Shown here piece by piece: positions 15,883 to 26,717 of a stretch of DNA of 43,134 nt. Source of the stretch: Streptococcus mitis bv. 2 str. SK95. Its GTDB lineage: Bacteria > Bacillota > Bacilli > Lactobacillales > Streptococcaceae. Positions within the stretch are counted from its first letter, which is position 1; each line of letters opens with the position of its first letter. The notes under the pieces were generated by a model. That model did not search any database and was not told the origin of the DNA. It worked only from the letters and a program-made list of their open reading frames with translations. A program made the translations under genes and the position numbers. The stretch is taken from contig NZ_AFUB01000054.1 of the NCBI RefSeq assembly GCF_000222705.1, positions 1 through 43,134 of the forward strand, read 5' to 3'.

Positions 15883-18036
15883 ATGAAATTTGGGAAACGT
15901 CACTATCGTCCGCAAGTGGATCAGATGGACTGCGGTGTAGCTTCATTAGCCATGGTTTTTGGCTACTATGGTAGTTACTATTCTTTGGCTCACTTGCGAG
16001 AATTGGCTAAGACGACCATGGATGGGACGACGGCTTTGGGCTTGGTCAAGGTGGCAGAGGAGATTGGTTTTGAGACGCGAGCAATTAAGGCGGATATGAC
16101 GCTTTTTGACTTGCCAGATTTGACCTTTCCTTTTGTGGCTCATGTGCTCAAGGAAGGGAAATTGCTCCACTACTATGTGGTGATAGGTCAGGATAAAAAG
16201 CACATCCATATTGCTGATCCAGATCCTGGTGTCAAGCTGACCAAGATTTCCCGTGAGCGATTTGCGCAAGAGTGGACAGGGGTCAGTCTCTTTATGGCGC
16301 CATCTCCAGACTATAAACCCCATAAGGAGAAAAAACAGGGACTCCTATCCTTCTTGCCGATATTATTCAAACAACGTGGCTTAATTGCCAATATCGTCCT
16401 AGCGACACTCTTGGTGACCCTGATTAACATTGTAGGTTCTTATTATCTGCAGTCTATCATTGATAGTTACGTACCAGACCAGATGCGTTCGACCTTGGGT
16501 ATTATCTCTATTGGGCTGGTCATCGTCTATATTCTCCAGCAGATTTTGTCTTATGCCCAGGAGTACCTCCTACTAATCCTTGGGCAACGCTTGTCAATTG
16601 ACGTGATTTTGTCCTACATCAAGCATGTTTTTCACCTGCCGATGTCCTTTTTCGCGACACGCAGGACAGGGGAAATCGTGTCTCGTTTTATAGATGCCAA
16701 TAGTATCATCGATGCCTTGGCGTCGACCATTCTGTCGATTTTCCTAGATGTGTCAACGATTTTGATTATCTCGCTTGTCTTATTTTCACAAAATATAACG
16801 CTCTTTTTCATTAGTCTGCTTGCACTTCCTATTTATACGGTGATTATCTTTGCCTTTATGAAGCCTTTTGAAAAGATGAATCGGGATACCATGGAAGCCA
16901 ATGCGGTTCTGTCTTCTTCTATCATCGAGGACATCAACGGTATTGAGACCATTAAGTCTTTGACCAGTGAAAGTTCACGCTATCAAAAGATTGATAAGGA
17001 ATTTGTAGCTTATCTGAAAAAATCCTTTACCTATAGTCGGGCAGAAAGTCAGCAAAAGGCTCTGAAAAAAGTTGCCCAGCTCCTGCTTAATGTTGCTGTT
17101 CTCTGGATGGGAGCAGTACTCGTCATGGATGGGAAAATGAGTTTGGGCCAGCTGATTACCTATAATACTTTGCTTGTTTACTTTACCAATCCTTTGGAAA
17201 ATATCATCAACCTGCAAACCAAACTTCAGACAGCGCAGGTTGCCAATAACCGTCTGAACGAGGTCTATCTGGTAGCTTCGGAGTTTGAGGAGAAGAAAAC
17301 GGTCGAAGATTTGAGCATGATGAAGGGAGATATGATTTTTAAGCAGGTTCACTATAAGTATGGCTATGGTCGTGACGTCTTGTCGGACATCAATTTGACC
17401 ATTCCTCAAGGCTCTAAGGTAGCTTTTGTGGGGATTTCAGGGTCAGGTAAGACGACCTTGGCCAAGATGATGGTTAATTTCTACGACCCTAGTCAGGGAG
17501 AGATTAGTCTGGGTGGTGTCAATCTTAATCAGATTGATAAAAAAGCCTTACGTCAGTATATCAACTATCTGCCTCAGCAGCCCTATGTCTTTAACGGAAC
17601 GATTTTGGAGAATCTTCTCCTTGGAGCCAAAGAAGGGACGACACAGGAAGATATCTTACGAGCAGTTGAATTGGCTGAGATTCGAGAAGATATTGAGCGC
17701 ATGCCGCTGAATTATCAGACAGAATTGACTTCGGACGGGGCAGGGATTTCAGGTGGGCAACGGCAGCGAATCGCTCTGGCGCGTGCTCTTTTAACAGATG
17801 CACCTGTTTTGATCTTGGATGAGGCGACCAGTAGTCTAGATATCTTGACAGAGAAGCGGATTGTGGATAATCTTATGGCTTTAGACAAGACCTTGATTTT
17901 CATTGCCCACCGCTTGACCATTGCTGAGCGGACAGAGAAGGTTCTTGTTTTGGACCAGGGCAAGATTGTCGAAGAAGGCAATCATGCTGATTTGCTGGCT
18001 CGAGATGGCTTTTACGCCCATTTGGTGAATAGCTAG
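15883..18036 (+). CDS. comA: Competence/bacteriocin peptide processing ABC exporter
   Basis: ComA cuts double-glycine leaders and exports the mature peptide (competence-stimulating peptide and, in pneumococcus, also bacteriocins). The 717-residue protein has three parts: an N-terminal C39 peptidase with catalytic Cys17 (QVDQMDCGVASLAMVFGYYG) and His in LLHYYVVIG; a membrane domain with six helices from about residue 160 to 440; and an ABC ATPase with Walker A GISGSGKTT, signature SGGQRQRIALARALL, Walker B VLILDEATSSLD and H-loop IAHRL. The start follows AAAGGAGA. comB lies 12 bases downstream. Confidence 0.96.
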   Translation: MKFGKRHYRPQVDQMDCGVASLAMVFGYYGSYYSLAHLRELAKTTMDGTTALGLVKVAEEIGFETRAIKADMTLFDLPDLTFPFVAHVLKEGKLLHYYVVIGQDKKHIHIADPDPGVKLTKISRERFAQEWTGVSLFMAPSPDYKPHKEKKQGLLSFLPILFKQRGLIANIVLATLLVTLINIVGSYYLQSIIDSYVPDQMRSTLGIISIGLVIVYILQQILSYAQEYLLLILGQRLSIDVILSYIKHVFHLPMSFFATRRTGEIVSRFIDANSIIDALASTILSIFLDVSTILIISLVLFSQNITLFFISLLALPIYTVIIFAFMKPFEKMNRDTMEANAVLSSSIIEDINGIETIKSLTSESSRYQKIDKEFVAYLKKSFTYSRAESQQKALKKVAQLLLNVAVLWMGAVLVMDGKMSLGQLITYNTLLVYFTNPLENIINLQTKLQTAQVANNRLNEVYLVASEFEEKKTVEDLSMMKGDMIFKQVHYKYGYGRDVLSDINLTIPQGSKVAFVGISGSGKTTLAKMMVNFYDPSQGEISLGGVNLNQIDKKALRQYINYLPQQPYVFNGTILENLLLGAKEGTTQEDILRAVELAEIREDIERMPLNYQTELTSDGAGISGGQRQRIALARALLTDAPVLILDEATSSLDILTEKRIVDNLMALDKTLIFIAHRLTIAERTEKVLVLDQGKIVEEGNHADLLARDGFYAHLVNS

Positions 18037-18048
18037 AAAGAGGAGAAG

Positions 18049-19398
18049 ATGAAACCAGAATTTTTAGAAAGTGCGGAGTTTTACCATCGTCGTTACCATA
18101 ATTTTTCCAGTCGAGTGATTTTACCCATGTTTCTTCTACTCGTGTTTCTACTGGGATTTTCAGTCTTTGCAGAGAAGGAGATTAGTTTGTCTACCCGAGC
18201 TACTGTCGAACCTAGTCGGATCATTGCCAATATCCAATCGACTAGCAATCAACGCATCGTGGCCAATTATCTAGAAGAAAACAAACTAGTCAAGCAGGGT
18301 GATCTCCTTGTTCAGTACCAGCAAGGGGCAGAGGCTGTTCAAGCTGAAGCATACGCCAGTCAGCTGGAGATGTTAGAGGATCAAAAAAAACAGTTAGGGT
18401 ATTTGCAATCCAGTTTGAAAGAGGGGAGTGATCAATTTCCAGAGGCGGATAAGTTTGGTTATCAGGAGATGTTTCGAGACTATCTCAGCCAAGCTAGTAG
18501 TCTTAGGAGTAATGTTTCTCAGCAAAATGCCAGCATCTCCTCGCAGAATGCGGCAGCAAGTCAGAGCCAGGCCGAGATTGGCAATCTTATCAGTCAAACA
18601 GAGGATAAAATTCGAGACTACAAAACAGCTAAGTCAGCGATTGAAAAGGGAGATCAACTGGATAGTCAGAATCCAGCCTACTCTTTTTATCAGACCTATA
18701 AAAACCAAGCTGGAGAAGATTCGCAAGCTAAATCGCAAGTTATTACACAGGTGGATGCCCAAATTAGCCAGCTAGAGTCTAGTTTAGCTACTTATCGTGT
18801 ACAGTATGCGGGATCTGGAGCTCAACAAGCCTACGCAAGTGGACTGGATAGTCAGCTTGAATCCCTTAAGTCCCAGCACCTAGTCAAAGTCGGTCAGGAA
18901 TTAACCCTTCTAGATCAGAAAATTTTAGAAGCAGAGTCGGGTAAGAAAGTCCAGGGAGGTCTCCTAGATAAGGGGAAAATCACAGCAAATGAGGATGGGG
19001 TGCTTCACCTTAATCCTGAGACCAGTGATTCTACCATGGTCGCAGAAGGAACCCTGCTAGCCCAACTCTACCCATCCTTGGAGAAAGAAGGGAAAACCAA
19101 ACTCACAGCCTATCTCAGTTCAAAAGATGTTGCAAGGCTTAAGGTAGGTGATTCTGTTCGCTTTACTACAACCAAGGATGCCAACAAAGAGCTCGTTCTT
19201 GTTTCTGCGATTACGAATATTGATGCGACAGCTACTAAGACTGAAAAGGGAAATTTCTTTAAAATAGAGGCGGAGACAAGTCTGACTCCTGAACAAGCAG
19301 AAGAGCTTCGCTACGGTTCAGAAGGACGTTTGACACTAATCACAGGAAAGAAAAGTTATTTGCGATACTACTTAGATCAATTTTTGAACAGAGAATAA
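18049..19398 (+). CDS. comB: Competence peptide export accessory protein
   Basis: ComB is the membrane-fusion-type partner of ComA. The 449-residue product has one N-terminal membrane helix ([19 protein letters not shown], about residues 24-42), then an external region with a biotinyl-lipoyl-like segment, long Gln/Ser/Ala-rich coiled coils (about residues 95-300), and a beta-rich C-terminal part ([23 protein letters not shown]). The ribosome site AAAGAGGAGA is strong. It is transcribed with comA and ends at a terminator. Confidence 0.95.
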   Translation: MKPEFLESAEFYHRRYHNFSSRVILPMFLLLVFLLGFSVFAEKEISLSTRATVEPSRIIANIQSTSNQRIVANYLEENKLVKQGDLLVQYQQGAEAVQAEAYASQLEMLEDQKKQLGYLQSSLKEGSDQFPEADKFGYQEMFRDYLSQASSLRSNVSQQNASISSQNAAASQSQAEIGNLISQTEDKIRDYKTAKSAIEKGDQLDSQNPAYSFYQTYKNQAGEDSQAKSQVITQVDAQISQLESSLATYRVQYAGSGAQQAYASGLDSQLESLKSQHLVKVGQELTLLDQKILEAESGKKVQGGLLDKGKITANEDGVLHLNPETSDSTMVAEGTLLAQLYPSLEKEGKTKLTAYLSSKDVARLKVGDSVRFTTTKDANKELVLVSAITNIDATATKTEKGNFFKIEAETSLTPEQAEELRYGSEGRLTLITGKKSYLRYYLDQFLNRE

Positions 19399-19428
19399 TG
19401 TTTGTTTTTAACGCAATATTATACTTTT

Positions 19429-19462
19429 AAAACTGTAAAATGTTTTGATTTTACAGTTTTTC
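19429..19462 (+). terminator. comAB terminator
   Basis: AAAACTGTAAAAT and ATTTTACAGTTTT form a perfect stem with loop GTTTTG, then TTC. Confidence 0.85.
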
Positions 19463-19486
19463 TTAATGTTAAAAAGAGGCATCTTC

Positions 19487-19533
19487 GCCTTCGTTCGCAA
19501 ATTCTTGCTATTTTCGTTATTTTGTAGTAGAAT
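19487..19533 (+). promoter_or_regulatory. pur operon promoter with candidate PurBox
   Basis: TTGCTA (19505-19510), 17 bases, TAGAAT (19528-19533). Immediately upstream on the reverse strand is TTTGCGAACGAAG (about 19489-19501), containing the CGAAC core of the PurR box known from Lactococcus and streptococci. A second GGCGAAC lies at 19553-19559 in the leader. The PurBox call rests on the core only. Confidence 0.6.
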
Positions 19534-19565
19534 GAAGTAAAGAAATACGAAAGGCGAACTTTAAA

Positions 19566-20273
19566 ATGTCAAAACAATTGATCTATTCGGGAAAAGCTAA
19601 AGATATCTATACGACTGAGGATGAAAATCTTATTATTTCAACTTACAAGGATCAGGCGACTGCTTTCAACGGTGTCAAGAAGGAGCAGATTGCGGGCAAG
19701 GGAGTGTTAAATAATCAGATTTCATCTTTTATTTTTGAGAAATTAAATGCGGCTGGTGTGGCGACTCACTTTGTTGAGAAACTTTCAGACACGGAGCAAC
19801 TCAATAAAAAGGTTGAGATTATTCCTTTGGAAGTCGTACTTCGTAACTACACAGCTGGTTCATTTTCAAAACGATTTAGTGTGGAAGAAGGGATCGCCTT
19901 GGAAACGCCAATCGTCGAATTTTACTATAAAAATGATGATTTGGATGATCCCTTTATCAATGATGAGCATGTGAAGTTCCTAAAGATTGCGGATGATCAG
20001 CAGATTGCTTACTTGAAGGAAGAAACGCGTCGTATCAATGAACTCTTGAAAGCCTGGTTTGCTGAGATTGGGCTTAAGTTGATTGACTTTAAGCTAGAGT
20101 TCGGTTTTGACAAGGATGGCAAGATTATCTTGGCAGACGAATTTTCACCAGACAACTGCCGTTTGTGGGATGCGGATGGCAACCACATGGACAAGGATGT
20201 TTTCCGTAGAGGATTGGGAGAACTGACAGACGTTTACGAGATTGTCTGGGAAAAGTTGCAGGAATTGAAATAA
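19566..20273 (+). CDS. purC: Phosphoribosylaminoimidazole-succinocarboxamide synthase (SAICAR synthetase)
   Basis: PurC couples CAIR with aspartate using ATP. The 235-residue single-domain enzyme starts [20 protein letters not shown] and has the family motifs [17 protein letters not shown] and [14 protein letters not shown]. It is the first gene of the pur operon. Bases 20274-20326 separate it from purL and hold nothing notable. Confidence 0.97.
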   Translation: MSKQLIYSGKAKDIYTTEDENLIISTYKDQATAFNGVKKEQIAGKGVLNNQISSFIFEKLNAAGVATHFVEKLSDTEQLNKKVEIIPLEVVLRNYTAGSFSKRFSVEEGIALETPIVEFYYKNDDLDDPFINDEHVKFLKIADDQQIAYLKEETRRINELLKAWFAEIGLKLIDFKLEFGFDKDGKIILADEFSPDNCRLWDADGNHMDKDVFRRGLGELTDVYEIVWEKLQELK

Positions 20274-20329
20274 CAACCTAAAGGTCGTTTGAGAACATTG
20301 CAAGAGCTGAAATAAAGGAATAAGAATTG

Positions 20330-23300
20330 ATGAATAAACGTATTTTTGTTGAAAAAAAGGCTGATTTTCAGGTTAAGTCAGAGAGTTTGGTGAGAGAGCT
20401 TCAGCACAACTTGGGACTGTCAACTTTGAGAAGTATTCGCATTGTGCAAGTTTATGATGTCTTTGATTTGGCAGAGGATTTGTTTGCACCTGCGGAAAAA
20501 CACATCTTCTCTGAGCAAGTGACTGATACTGTTTTGGATGAAGCTGGAGTTCAAGCTGATCTTGAGAAATATGCTTTCTTTGCGATTGAAAGTTTGCCGG
20601 GTCAATTTGACCAACGTGCCACATCTTCACAGGAAGCCTTGCTTTTGCTGGGAAGTTCGAGTGACGTGATGGTCAACACAGCACAATTGTACTTGGTTAA
20701 TAACGATATTGATGCGACTGAGTTGGAAGCGGTCAAGAACTACTTGCTCAATCCAGTGGATTCACGTTTCAAGGATATCACAACAGGGATTGCCAAGCAG
20801 GAATTTTCAGAGTCAGACAAGACCATTCCGAAATTGACTTTCTTTGAAAGCTATACAGCAGAAGACTTTGCGCGCTACAAGGCTGAACAAGGAATGGCTA
20901 TGGAAGTGGATGATTTGCTCTTTATCCAAGATTATTTCAAGTCAATCGGGCGCGTGCCGACGGAAACAGAGCTCAAGGTCTTGGACACTTACTGGTCTGA
21001 CCACTGCCGTCACACGACTTTTGAGACAGAGTTGAAAAATATCGACTTCTCAGCTTCTAAATTCCAAAAACAATTGCAGGCGACCTATGATAAATATATC
21101 GCTATGCGCGAGGAATTAGGTCGTTCTGAAAAACCACAAACCTTGATGGATATGGCGACTATTTTTGGTCGTTATGAGCGTGCTAATGGTCGTTTGGACG
21201 ACATGGAAGTGTCAGACGAAATCAATGCCTGCTCGGTTGAAATCGAAGTGGACGTTGATGGTGTCAAGGAACCTTGGCTCCTCATGTTCAAGAACGAAAC
21301 TCACAACCACCCAACGGAGATTGAGCCATTTGGTGGGGCTGCTACTTGTATCGGTGGAGCCATTCGTGACCCGCTGTCAGGACGTTCATATGTTTACCAA
21401 GCCATGCGTATCTCAGGCGCGGGTGACATTACAGCGCCGATTTCAGAAACGCGCGCTGGGAAATTGCCACAACAAGTCATTTCGAAGACAGCGGCTCATG
21501 GGTATTCTTCGTATGGTAACCAAATTGGTCTGGCGACGACTTACGTTCGTGAGTACTTCCACCCAGGTTTTGTAGCCAAACGCATGGAGCTTGGTGCCGT
21601 TGTCGGTGCTGCTCCTAAGGGTAATGTTGTTCGTGAAAAACCGGAAGCGGGCGATGTGATTATTCTACTCGGTGGGAAGACTGGACGTGATGGTGTCGGT
21701 GGTGCGACAGGATCTTCTAAGGTTCAAACAGTTGAGTCTGTAGAGACTGCTGGAGCTGAGGTTCAAAAAGGGAATGCCATCGAAGAACGCAAGATTCAGC
21801 GTCTCTTCCGTAATGGCGATGTCACTCGTCTCATCAAGAAATCCAACGACTTTGGAGCAGGTGGTGTCTGTGTGGCTATCGGTGAATTGGCAGATGGTCT
21901 TGAAATCGACCTCAACAAGGTTCCTCTTAAATACCAAGGTTTGAACGGTACAGAAATTGCCATTTCTGAATCTCAAGAACGGATGGCAGTTGTGGTGCGT
22001 CCTCAAGACGTAGATGCCTTCGTTGCGGAATGTAATAAAGAAAATATTGATGCTGTTGTGGTGGCAACAGTGACTGAAAAACCAAATCTTGTCATGCACT
22101 GGAATGGTGAAACCATCGTCGACTTGGAACGTCGTTTCCTTGATACAAACGGTGTGCGCGTGGTTGTCGATGCCAAGGTGGTAGACAAGGATGTCAAGCT
22201 TCCAGAAGAACGTCAAACATCTGCTGAAACACTTGAAGCAGATACCCTTGCGGTTCTATCTGACCTCAACCATGCGAGTCAAAAAGGCTTGCAAACCATC
22301 TTTGACTGTTCGGTCGGTCGTTCAACGGTCAATCACCCACTTGGTGGTCGCTACCAACTCACACCAACTGAAGCTTCTGTGCAAAAGTTGCCAGTCCAAC
22401 ACGGTGTGACTCACACTGCGTCAGTCATGGCGCAAGGTTTCAACCCTTATGTGGCAGAATGGTCTCCATACCACGGTGCTGCCTATGCGGTTATCGAAGC
22501 GACAGCTCGTTTAGTGGCTGCTGGTGCCAACTGGTCTAAGGCTCGTTTCTCTTACCAAGAGTATTTTGAGCGGATGGATAAACAAGCTGAGCGTTTTGGT
22601 CAGCCAGTAGCAGCTCTTCTAGGCTCTATCGAAGCACAAATCCAACTTGGTTTGCCATCTATCGGTGGTAAGGACTCCATGTCTGGTACCTTTGAAGAAT
22701 TGACGGTACCACCAACCTTGGTCGCCTTTGGGGTGACGACGGCAGATAGCCGTAAGGTGCTCTCTCCTGAGTTCAAGACTGCTGGTGAAAATATCTACTA
22801 CATCCCAGGTCAAGCTCTTGCTGCAGAGATTGATTTTGACTTGATTAAGTCTAATTTTGCTCAGTTTGAAGCCATCCAAGAAGCTGGTCACAAAGTAACA
22901 TCTGCATCAGCTGTCAAATACGGTGGTGTCCTTGAAAGCTTGGCTCTTGCTACTTTTGGGAATCATATCGGTGCAGAGGTAACCTTGCCTGAATTTGAAA
23001 CAGCCTTGACAGCTCAATTAGGCGGATTTGTCTTCACATCTCCTGAAGAAATCGCTGGAGTAGAGAAGATTGGACAAACGAAAGCAGACTTTACACTCCT
23101 TGTCAACGGTGTGAAGCTAGATGGACAGAAGCTTGACAGTGCCTTCCAAGGGAAACTGGAAGAAGTTTACCCAACAGAATTTGCCCAATCTAAAGAATTG
23201 GACGAAGTACCAGCTGTCGCTTCTAACGCAGTCATCAAAGTCAAGGAAACTATTGAAAAACCGGTGGTTTACATCCCAGTCTTCCCAGGAACAAACTCGG

Positions 23301-24058
23301 AATATGATTCAGCAAAAGCTTTTGAAAAAGAAGGTGCAGAAGTCAACTTGGTGCCATTCGTGACCTTGAATGAAGAGGCTATTGTCAAGTCAGTTGAAAC
23401 TATGGTTGACAATATCGGCAAGGCTAATATCCTTTTCTTCGCGGGTGGTTTCTCAGCTGCGGATGAGCCGGATGGATCAGCTAAGTTTATCGTCAACATC
23501 CTGCTCAATGAAAAAGTGCGTGTAGCTATTGATAGCTTTATCGCTCGTGGTGGCTTGATTATCGGTATCTGTAATGGGTTCCAGGCCTTGGTCAAATCAG
23601 GTCTTCTTCCATACGGGAACTTCGAGGATGCTAACAGTACTAGCCCAACCCTCTTCTACAATGATGCCAACCAGCACGTGGCTAAGATGGTGGAAACTCG
23701 AATTGCCAATACCAACTCACCATGGTTAGCTGGAGTACAAGTGGGCGATATCCATGCCATCCCAGTATCGCACGGTGAAGGGAAATTTGTCGTGACGGCT
23801 GAGGAATTTGCAGAGCTCCGTGCCAATGGTCAAATCTTTAGCCAATACGTTGACTTTGACGGCAAACCAAGTATGGATTCTAAGTACAATCCGAATGGTT
23901 CTGTAAATGCCATCGAAGGAATTACCAGCAAGAATGGTCAAATCATCGGTAAAATGGGACACTCAGAACGTTATGAAGACGGTCTCTTCCAAAACATCCC
24001 AGGAAATAAAGACCAGCACCTGTTCGCGTCGGCTGTTAAATACTTTACTGGAAAGTAA
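20330..24058 (+). CDS. purL: Phosphoribosylformylglycinamidine synthase, single-chain form
   Basis: The enzyme converts FGAR, ATP and glutamine to FGAM. This is the large fused form (about 1242 residues). An N-terminal linker domain is followed by two AIRS-like ATP-binding halves (DTYWSDHCRHTTFETEL, KNETHNHPTEIEPFGGAAT near residue 330, then GSIEAQIQLGLPSIGGKDSMSG near residue 765) and a C-terminal glutamine amidotransferase with nucleophile Cys in GICNGFQAL and His/Glu in PVSHGEGKF. ATG 20330 is used; a TTG one codon earlier at 20327 lies closer to AAAGGA. The fusion replaces the separate PurS/Q/L of bacilli. Confidence 0.96.
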   Translation: MNKRIFVEKKADFQVKSESLVRELQHNLGLSTLRSIRIVQVYDVFDLAEDLFAPAEKHIFSEQVTDTVLDEAGVQADLEKYAFFAIESLPGQFDQRATSSQEALLLLGSSSDVMVNTAQLYLVNNDIDATELEAVKNYLLNPVDSRFKDITTGIAKQEFSESDKTIPKLTFFESYTAEDFARYKAEQGMAMEVDDLLFIQDYFKSIGRVPTETELKVLDTYWSDHCRHTTFETELKNIDFSASKFQKQLQATYDKYIAMREELGRSEKPQTLMDMATIFGRYERANGRLDDMEVSDEINACSVEIEVDVDGVKEPWLLMFKNETHNHPTEIEPFGGAATCIGGAIRDPLSGRSYVYQAMRISGAGDITAPISETRAGKLPQQVISKTAAHGYSSYGNQIGLATTYVREYFHPGFVAKRMELGAVVGAAPKGNVVREKPEAGDVIILLGGKTGRDGVGGATGSSKVQTVESVETAGAEVQKGNAIEERKIQRLFRNGDVTRLIKKSNDFGAGGVCVAIGELADGLEIDLNKVPLKYQGLNGTEIAISESQERMAVVVRPQDVDAFVAECNKENIDAVVVATVTEKPNLVMHWNGETIVDLERRFLDTNGVRVVVDAKVVDKDVKLPEERQTSAETLEADTLAVLSDLNHASQKGLQTIFDCSVGRSTVNHPLGGRYQLTPTEASVQKLPVQHGVTHTASVMAQGFNPYVAEWSPYHGAAYAVIEATARLVAAGANWSKARFSYQEYFERMDKQAERFGQPVAALLGSIEAQIQLGLPSIGGKDSMSGTFEELTVPPTLVAFGVTTADSRKVLSPEFKTAGENIYYIPGQALAAEIDFDLIKSNFAQFEAIQEAGHKVTSASAVKYGGVLESLALATFGNHIGAEVTLPEFETALTAQLGGFVFTSPEEIAGVEKIGQTKADFTLLVNGVKLDGQKLDSAFQGKLEEVYPTEFAQSKELDEVPAVASNAVIKVKETIEKPVVYIPVFPGTNSEYDSAKAFEKEGAEVNLVPFVTLNEEAIVKSVETMVDNIGKANILFFAGGFSAADEPDGSAKFIVNILLNEKVRVAIDSFIARGGLIIGICNGFQALVKSGLLPYGNFEDANSTSPTLFYNDANQHVAKMVETRIANTNSPWLAGVQVGDIHAIPVSHGEGKFVVTAEEFAELRANGQIFSQYVDFDGKPSMDSKYNPNGSVNAIEGITSKNGQIIGKMGHSERYEDGLFQNIPGNKDQHLFASAVKYFTGK

Positions 24059-24157
24059 GATTTGTGTTTTTTCCGATAGACAATATCAGTAATGTAAAAG
24101 CCATGTAGCTCTTGATGATTGTAAAAGGTTTGTTTTGCGAGTGCAACGAGCTTCTAC

Positions 24158-24172
24158 CGTATCGTTCGGCTC
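24158..24172 (-). promoter_or_regulatory. Candidate PurBox in the purL-purF gap
   Basis: On the minus strand the site reads AGCCGAACGATACG, close to the AWWWCCGAACWWT PurR box. It lies about 45 bases before purF in a 155-base gap. No clear promoter was found beside it, so an internal promoter is only possible. Confidence 0.4.
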
Positions 24173-24213
24173 TACTGAAGGAATGATGCAAAAATAAAAA
24201 TTAGGTATATAAA

Positions 24214-25656
24214 ATGACATACGAAGTAAAATCTCTTAATGAAGAATGTGGTGTTTTCGGTATCTGGGGGCATCCAGATGCTGCTAAATTGACCTATTTT
24301 GGTCTCCATAGTCTTCAGCACCGTGGTCAGGAGGGGGCAGGAATCCTCTCCAATGATCAGGGGCAATTGAAGCGTCATCGTGATATGGGGCTTTTATCAG
24401 AAGTATTCAGAAATCCAGCTAATTTGGATAAACTAACTGGAACGAGCGCGATTGGGCATGTGCGTTATGCGACTGCTGGCGAAGCTTCTGTTGACAACAT
24501 CCAGCCCTTCCTCTTTCGCTTTCATGATATGCAGTTTGGACTTGCTCATAACGGAAACTTGACCAATGCCGAATCGCTCAAGAAAGAATTGGAACAAAGA
24601 GGAGCTATTTTCAGTTCAACTTCGGACTCGGAAATCTTGGCTCACCTCATTCGTCGGAGTCACAATCCCAACTTGATGGGCAAAATCAAAGAGGCGCTTA
24701 GCCTTGTCAAAGGTGGATTTGCTTATATCCTGCTGTTTGAGGACAAGTTGATTGCGGCTCTTGATCCTAATGGCTTCCGTCCACTTTCTATTGGGAAAAT
24801 GGCAAACGGAGCGGTGGTGGTTTCGTCAGAAACCTGTGCTTTTGAAGTTATTGGTGCTGAGTGGATTCGCGATGTAAAACCAGGAGAGATTGTAATCGTA
24901 GATGACAATGGGATTCAGTACGATAGCTATACGAATGATACCCAGTTGGCGATTTGCTCTATGGAGTATATTTATTTTGCCCGTCCTGACTCTAATATCC
25001 ATGGTGTCAACGTCCATACAGCTCGCAAACGTATGGGGGCCCAATTAGCGCGTGAGTTCAAGCACGAAGCAGATATTGTGGTCGGTGTGCCAAATTCCTC
25101 ACTCAGCGCAGCTATGGGATTTGCAGAAGAATCTGGTCTGCCAAATGAAATGGGTCTCATCAAAAACCAATACACGCAACGCACCTTTATCCAACCGACT
25201 CAAGAATTGCGGGAGCAAGGGGTGCGGATGAAACTGTCTGCTGTTTCGGGCGTTGTCAAAGGCAAACGTGTGGTCATGATTGATGATTCCATTGTTCGTG
25301 GGACAACCTCTCGCCGTATCGTTCAGCTTTTGAAAGAAGCAGGTGCGTCTGAGGTTCACGTTGCCATTGGTAGTCCAGCGCTGGCTTATCCATGTTTCTA
25401 CGGGATTGATATCCAGACGCGTCAGGAGTTGATTGCGGCTAATCATACAGTCGAAGAAACTCGCCAAATCATTGGTGCGGATAGCCTGACCTATCTTTCG
25501 ATTGATGGCTTGATTGATTCTATCGGCATCGAAACAGATGCGCCAAACGGTGGTCTTTGTGTCGCTTACTTTGACGGCAACTACCCAACTCCTCTCTACG
25601 ACTATGAGGAAGACTATCGTAGAAGTTTGGGGGATAAGACCAGTTTTTACAAATAG
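24214..25656 (+). CDS. purF: Amidophosphoribosyltransferase
   Basis: PurF performs the first committed step of purine synthesis, PRPP plus glutamine to phosphoribosylamine. The 480-residue precursor has a short propeptide (MTYEVKSLNEE) that is removed to expose Cys12 of CGVFGIWG as the Ntn-type catalytic residue. The C-terminal phosphoribosyltransferase domain has VVMIDDSIVRGTTSRR, the PRPP loop. The Cys pattern of the Fe-S-containing Bacillus type was not examined in detail. The gene lies 155 bases after purL and 38 before purM. Confidence 0.97.
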   Translation: MTYEVKSLNEECGVFGIWGHPDAAKLTYFGLHSLQHRGQEGAGILSNDQGQLKRHRDMGLLSEVFRNPANLDKLTGTSAIGHVRYATAGEASVDNIQPFLFRFHDMQFGLAHNGNLTNAESLKKELEQRGAIFSSTSDSEILAHLIRRSHNPNLMGKIKEALSLVKGGFAYILLFEDKLIAALDPNGFRPLSIGKMANGAVVVSSETCAFEVIGAEWIRDVKPGEIVIVDDNGIQYDSYTNDTQLAICSMEYIYFARPDSNIHGVNVHTARKRMGAQLAREFKHEADIVVGVPNSSLSAAMGFAEESGLPNEMGLIKNQYTQRTFIQPTQELREQGVRMKLSAVSGVVKGKRVVMIDDSIVRGTTSRRIVQLLKEAGASEVHVAIGSPALAYPCFYGIDIQTRQELIAANHTVEETRQIIGADSLTYLSIDGLIDSIGIETDAPNGGLCVAYFDGNYPTPLYDYEEDYRRSLGDKTSFYK

Positions 25657-25694
25657 ATGGATAAAGACTCTCCATGAAAGGAAAGGAAGAGAAG

Positions 25695-26717
25695 ATGACA
25701 AATAAAAATGCTTATGCGCAATCTGGTGTGGATGTTGAAGCGGGTTATGAAGTTGTTGAGCGGATCAAAAAGCACGTGGCTCGCACGGAGCGTGCGGGTG
25801 TCATGGGAGCTCTTGGTGGTTTCGGTGGCATGTTTGACCTCTCAAAAACAGGTGTCAAAGAGCCTGTCTTGATTTCAGGGACTGACGGTGTCGGAACCAA
25901 GCTCATGCTGGCCATCAAGTACGACAAGCATGATACGATTGGGCAGGACTGTGTGGCCATGTGTGTCAATGACATCATCGCTGCAGGTGCGGAGCCTCTT
26001 TACTTCCTTGACTATGTAGCGACTGGCAAGAATGAACCAGCTAAACTAGAACAAGTCGTTGCTGGTGTGGCAGAAGGCTGTGTGCAGGCAGGCGCAGCCC
26101 TCATCGGTGGGGAAACAGCTGAAATGCCAGGTATGTATGGCGAAGATGACTATGACCTGGCTGGTTTTGCGGTCGGTGTGGCAGAAAAATCTCAAATCAT
26201 TGACGGTTCAAAGGTGGCAGAAGGTGATGTTCTTCTCGGACTTGCGTCAAGTGGGATTCACTCAAATGGTTACTCTCTGGTTCGCCGTGTTTTTGCCGAC
26301 TACACGGGTGAGGAAGTCTTACCAGAATTGGAAGGCAAGAAACTCAAGGAAGTCCTTCTTGAGCCGACTCGTATCTATGTCAAGGCTGTCTTGCCCCTCA
26401 TCAAAGAAGAGTTGGTCAACGGTATTGCTCACATCACAGGTGGGGGTTTTATTGAAAATGTTCCTCGTATGTTTGCGGCTGACCTGGCTGCTGAGATTGA
26501 GGAAAGCAAAGTTCCAGTCCTCCCGATTTTCAAAGCCCTTGAAAAATACGGTGAAATCAAGCATGAGGAAATGTTTGAAATCTTCAATATGGGTGTGGGA
26601 CTCATGCTGGCAGTTAGCCCTAAAAATGTAGGTCGTGTCAAGGAATTGTTGGATGAACCAGTCTATGAAATTGGTCGCATCGTCAAGAAAGAAAACGAAA
26701 GTGTCATTATCAAATGA
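25695..26717 (+). CDS. purM: Phosphoribosylformylglycinamidine cyclo-ligase (AIR synthetase)
   Basis: PurM closes the imidazole ring (FGAM to AIR, ATP-dependent). The 340-residue protein starts [20 protein letters not shown], with [24 protein letters not shown] and [16 protein letters not shown] motifs. ATG 25695 follows GGAAGAGAAG. The upstream in-frame ATG at 25674 would add seven charged residues not found in the family. The last codons overlap purN by four bases. Confidence 0.96.
   Translation: MTNKNAYAQSGVDVEAGYEVVERIKKHVARTERAGVMGALGGFGGMFDLSKTGVKEPVLISGTDGVGTKLMLAIKYDKHDTIGQDCVAMCVNDIIAAGAEPLYFLDYVATGKNEPAKLEQVVAGVAEGCVQAGAALIGGETAEMPGMYGEDDYDLAGFAVGVAEKSQIIDGSKVAEGDVLLGLASSGIHSNGYSLVRRVFADYTGEEVLPELEGKKLKEVLLEPTRIYVKAVLPLIKEELVNGIAHITGGGFIENVPRMFAADLAAEIEESKVPVLPIFKALEKYGEIKHEEMFEIFNMGVGLMLAVSPKNVGRVKELLDEPVYEIGRIVKKENESVIIK

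Noticed and set aside
19210-19219. Perfect com-box TACGAATA inside comB
   Set aside because: It lies deep in the comB coding sequence without a T tract or a downstream gene start, so it is most likely chance.
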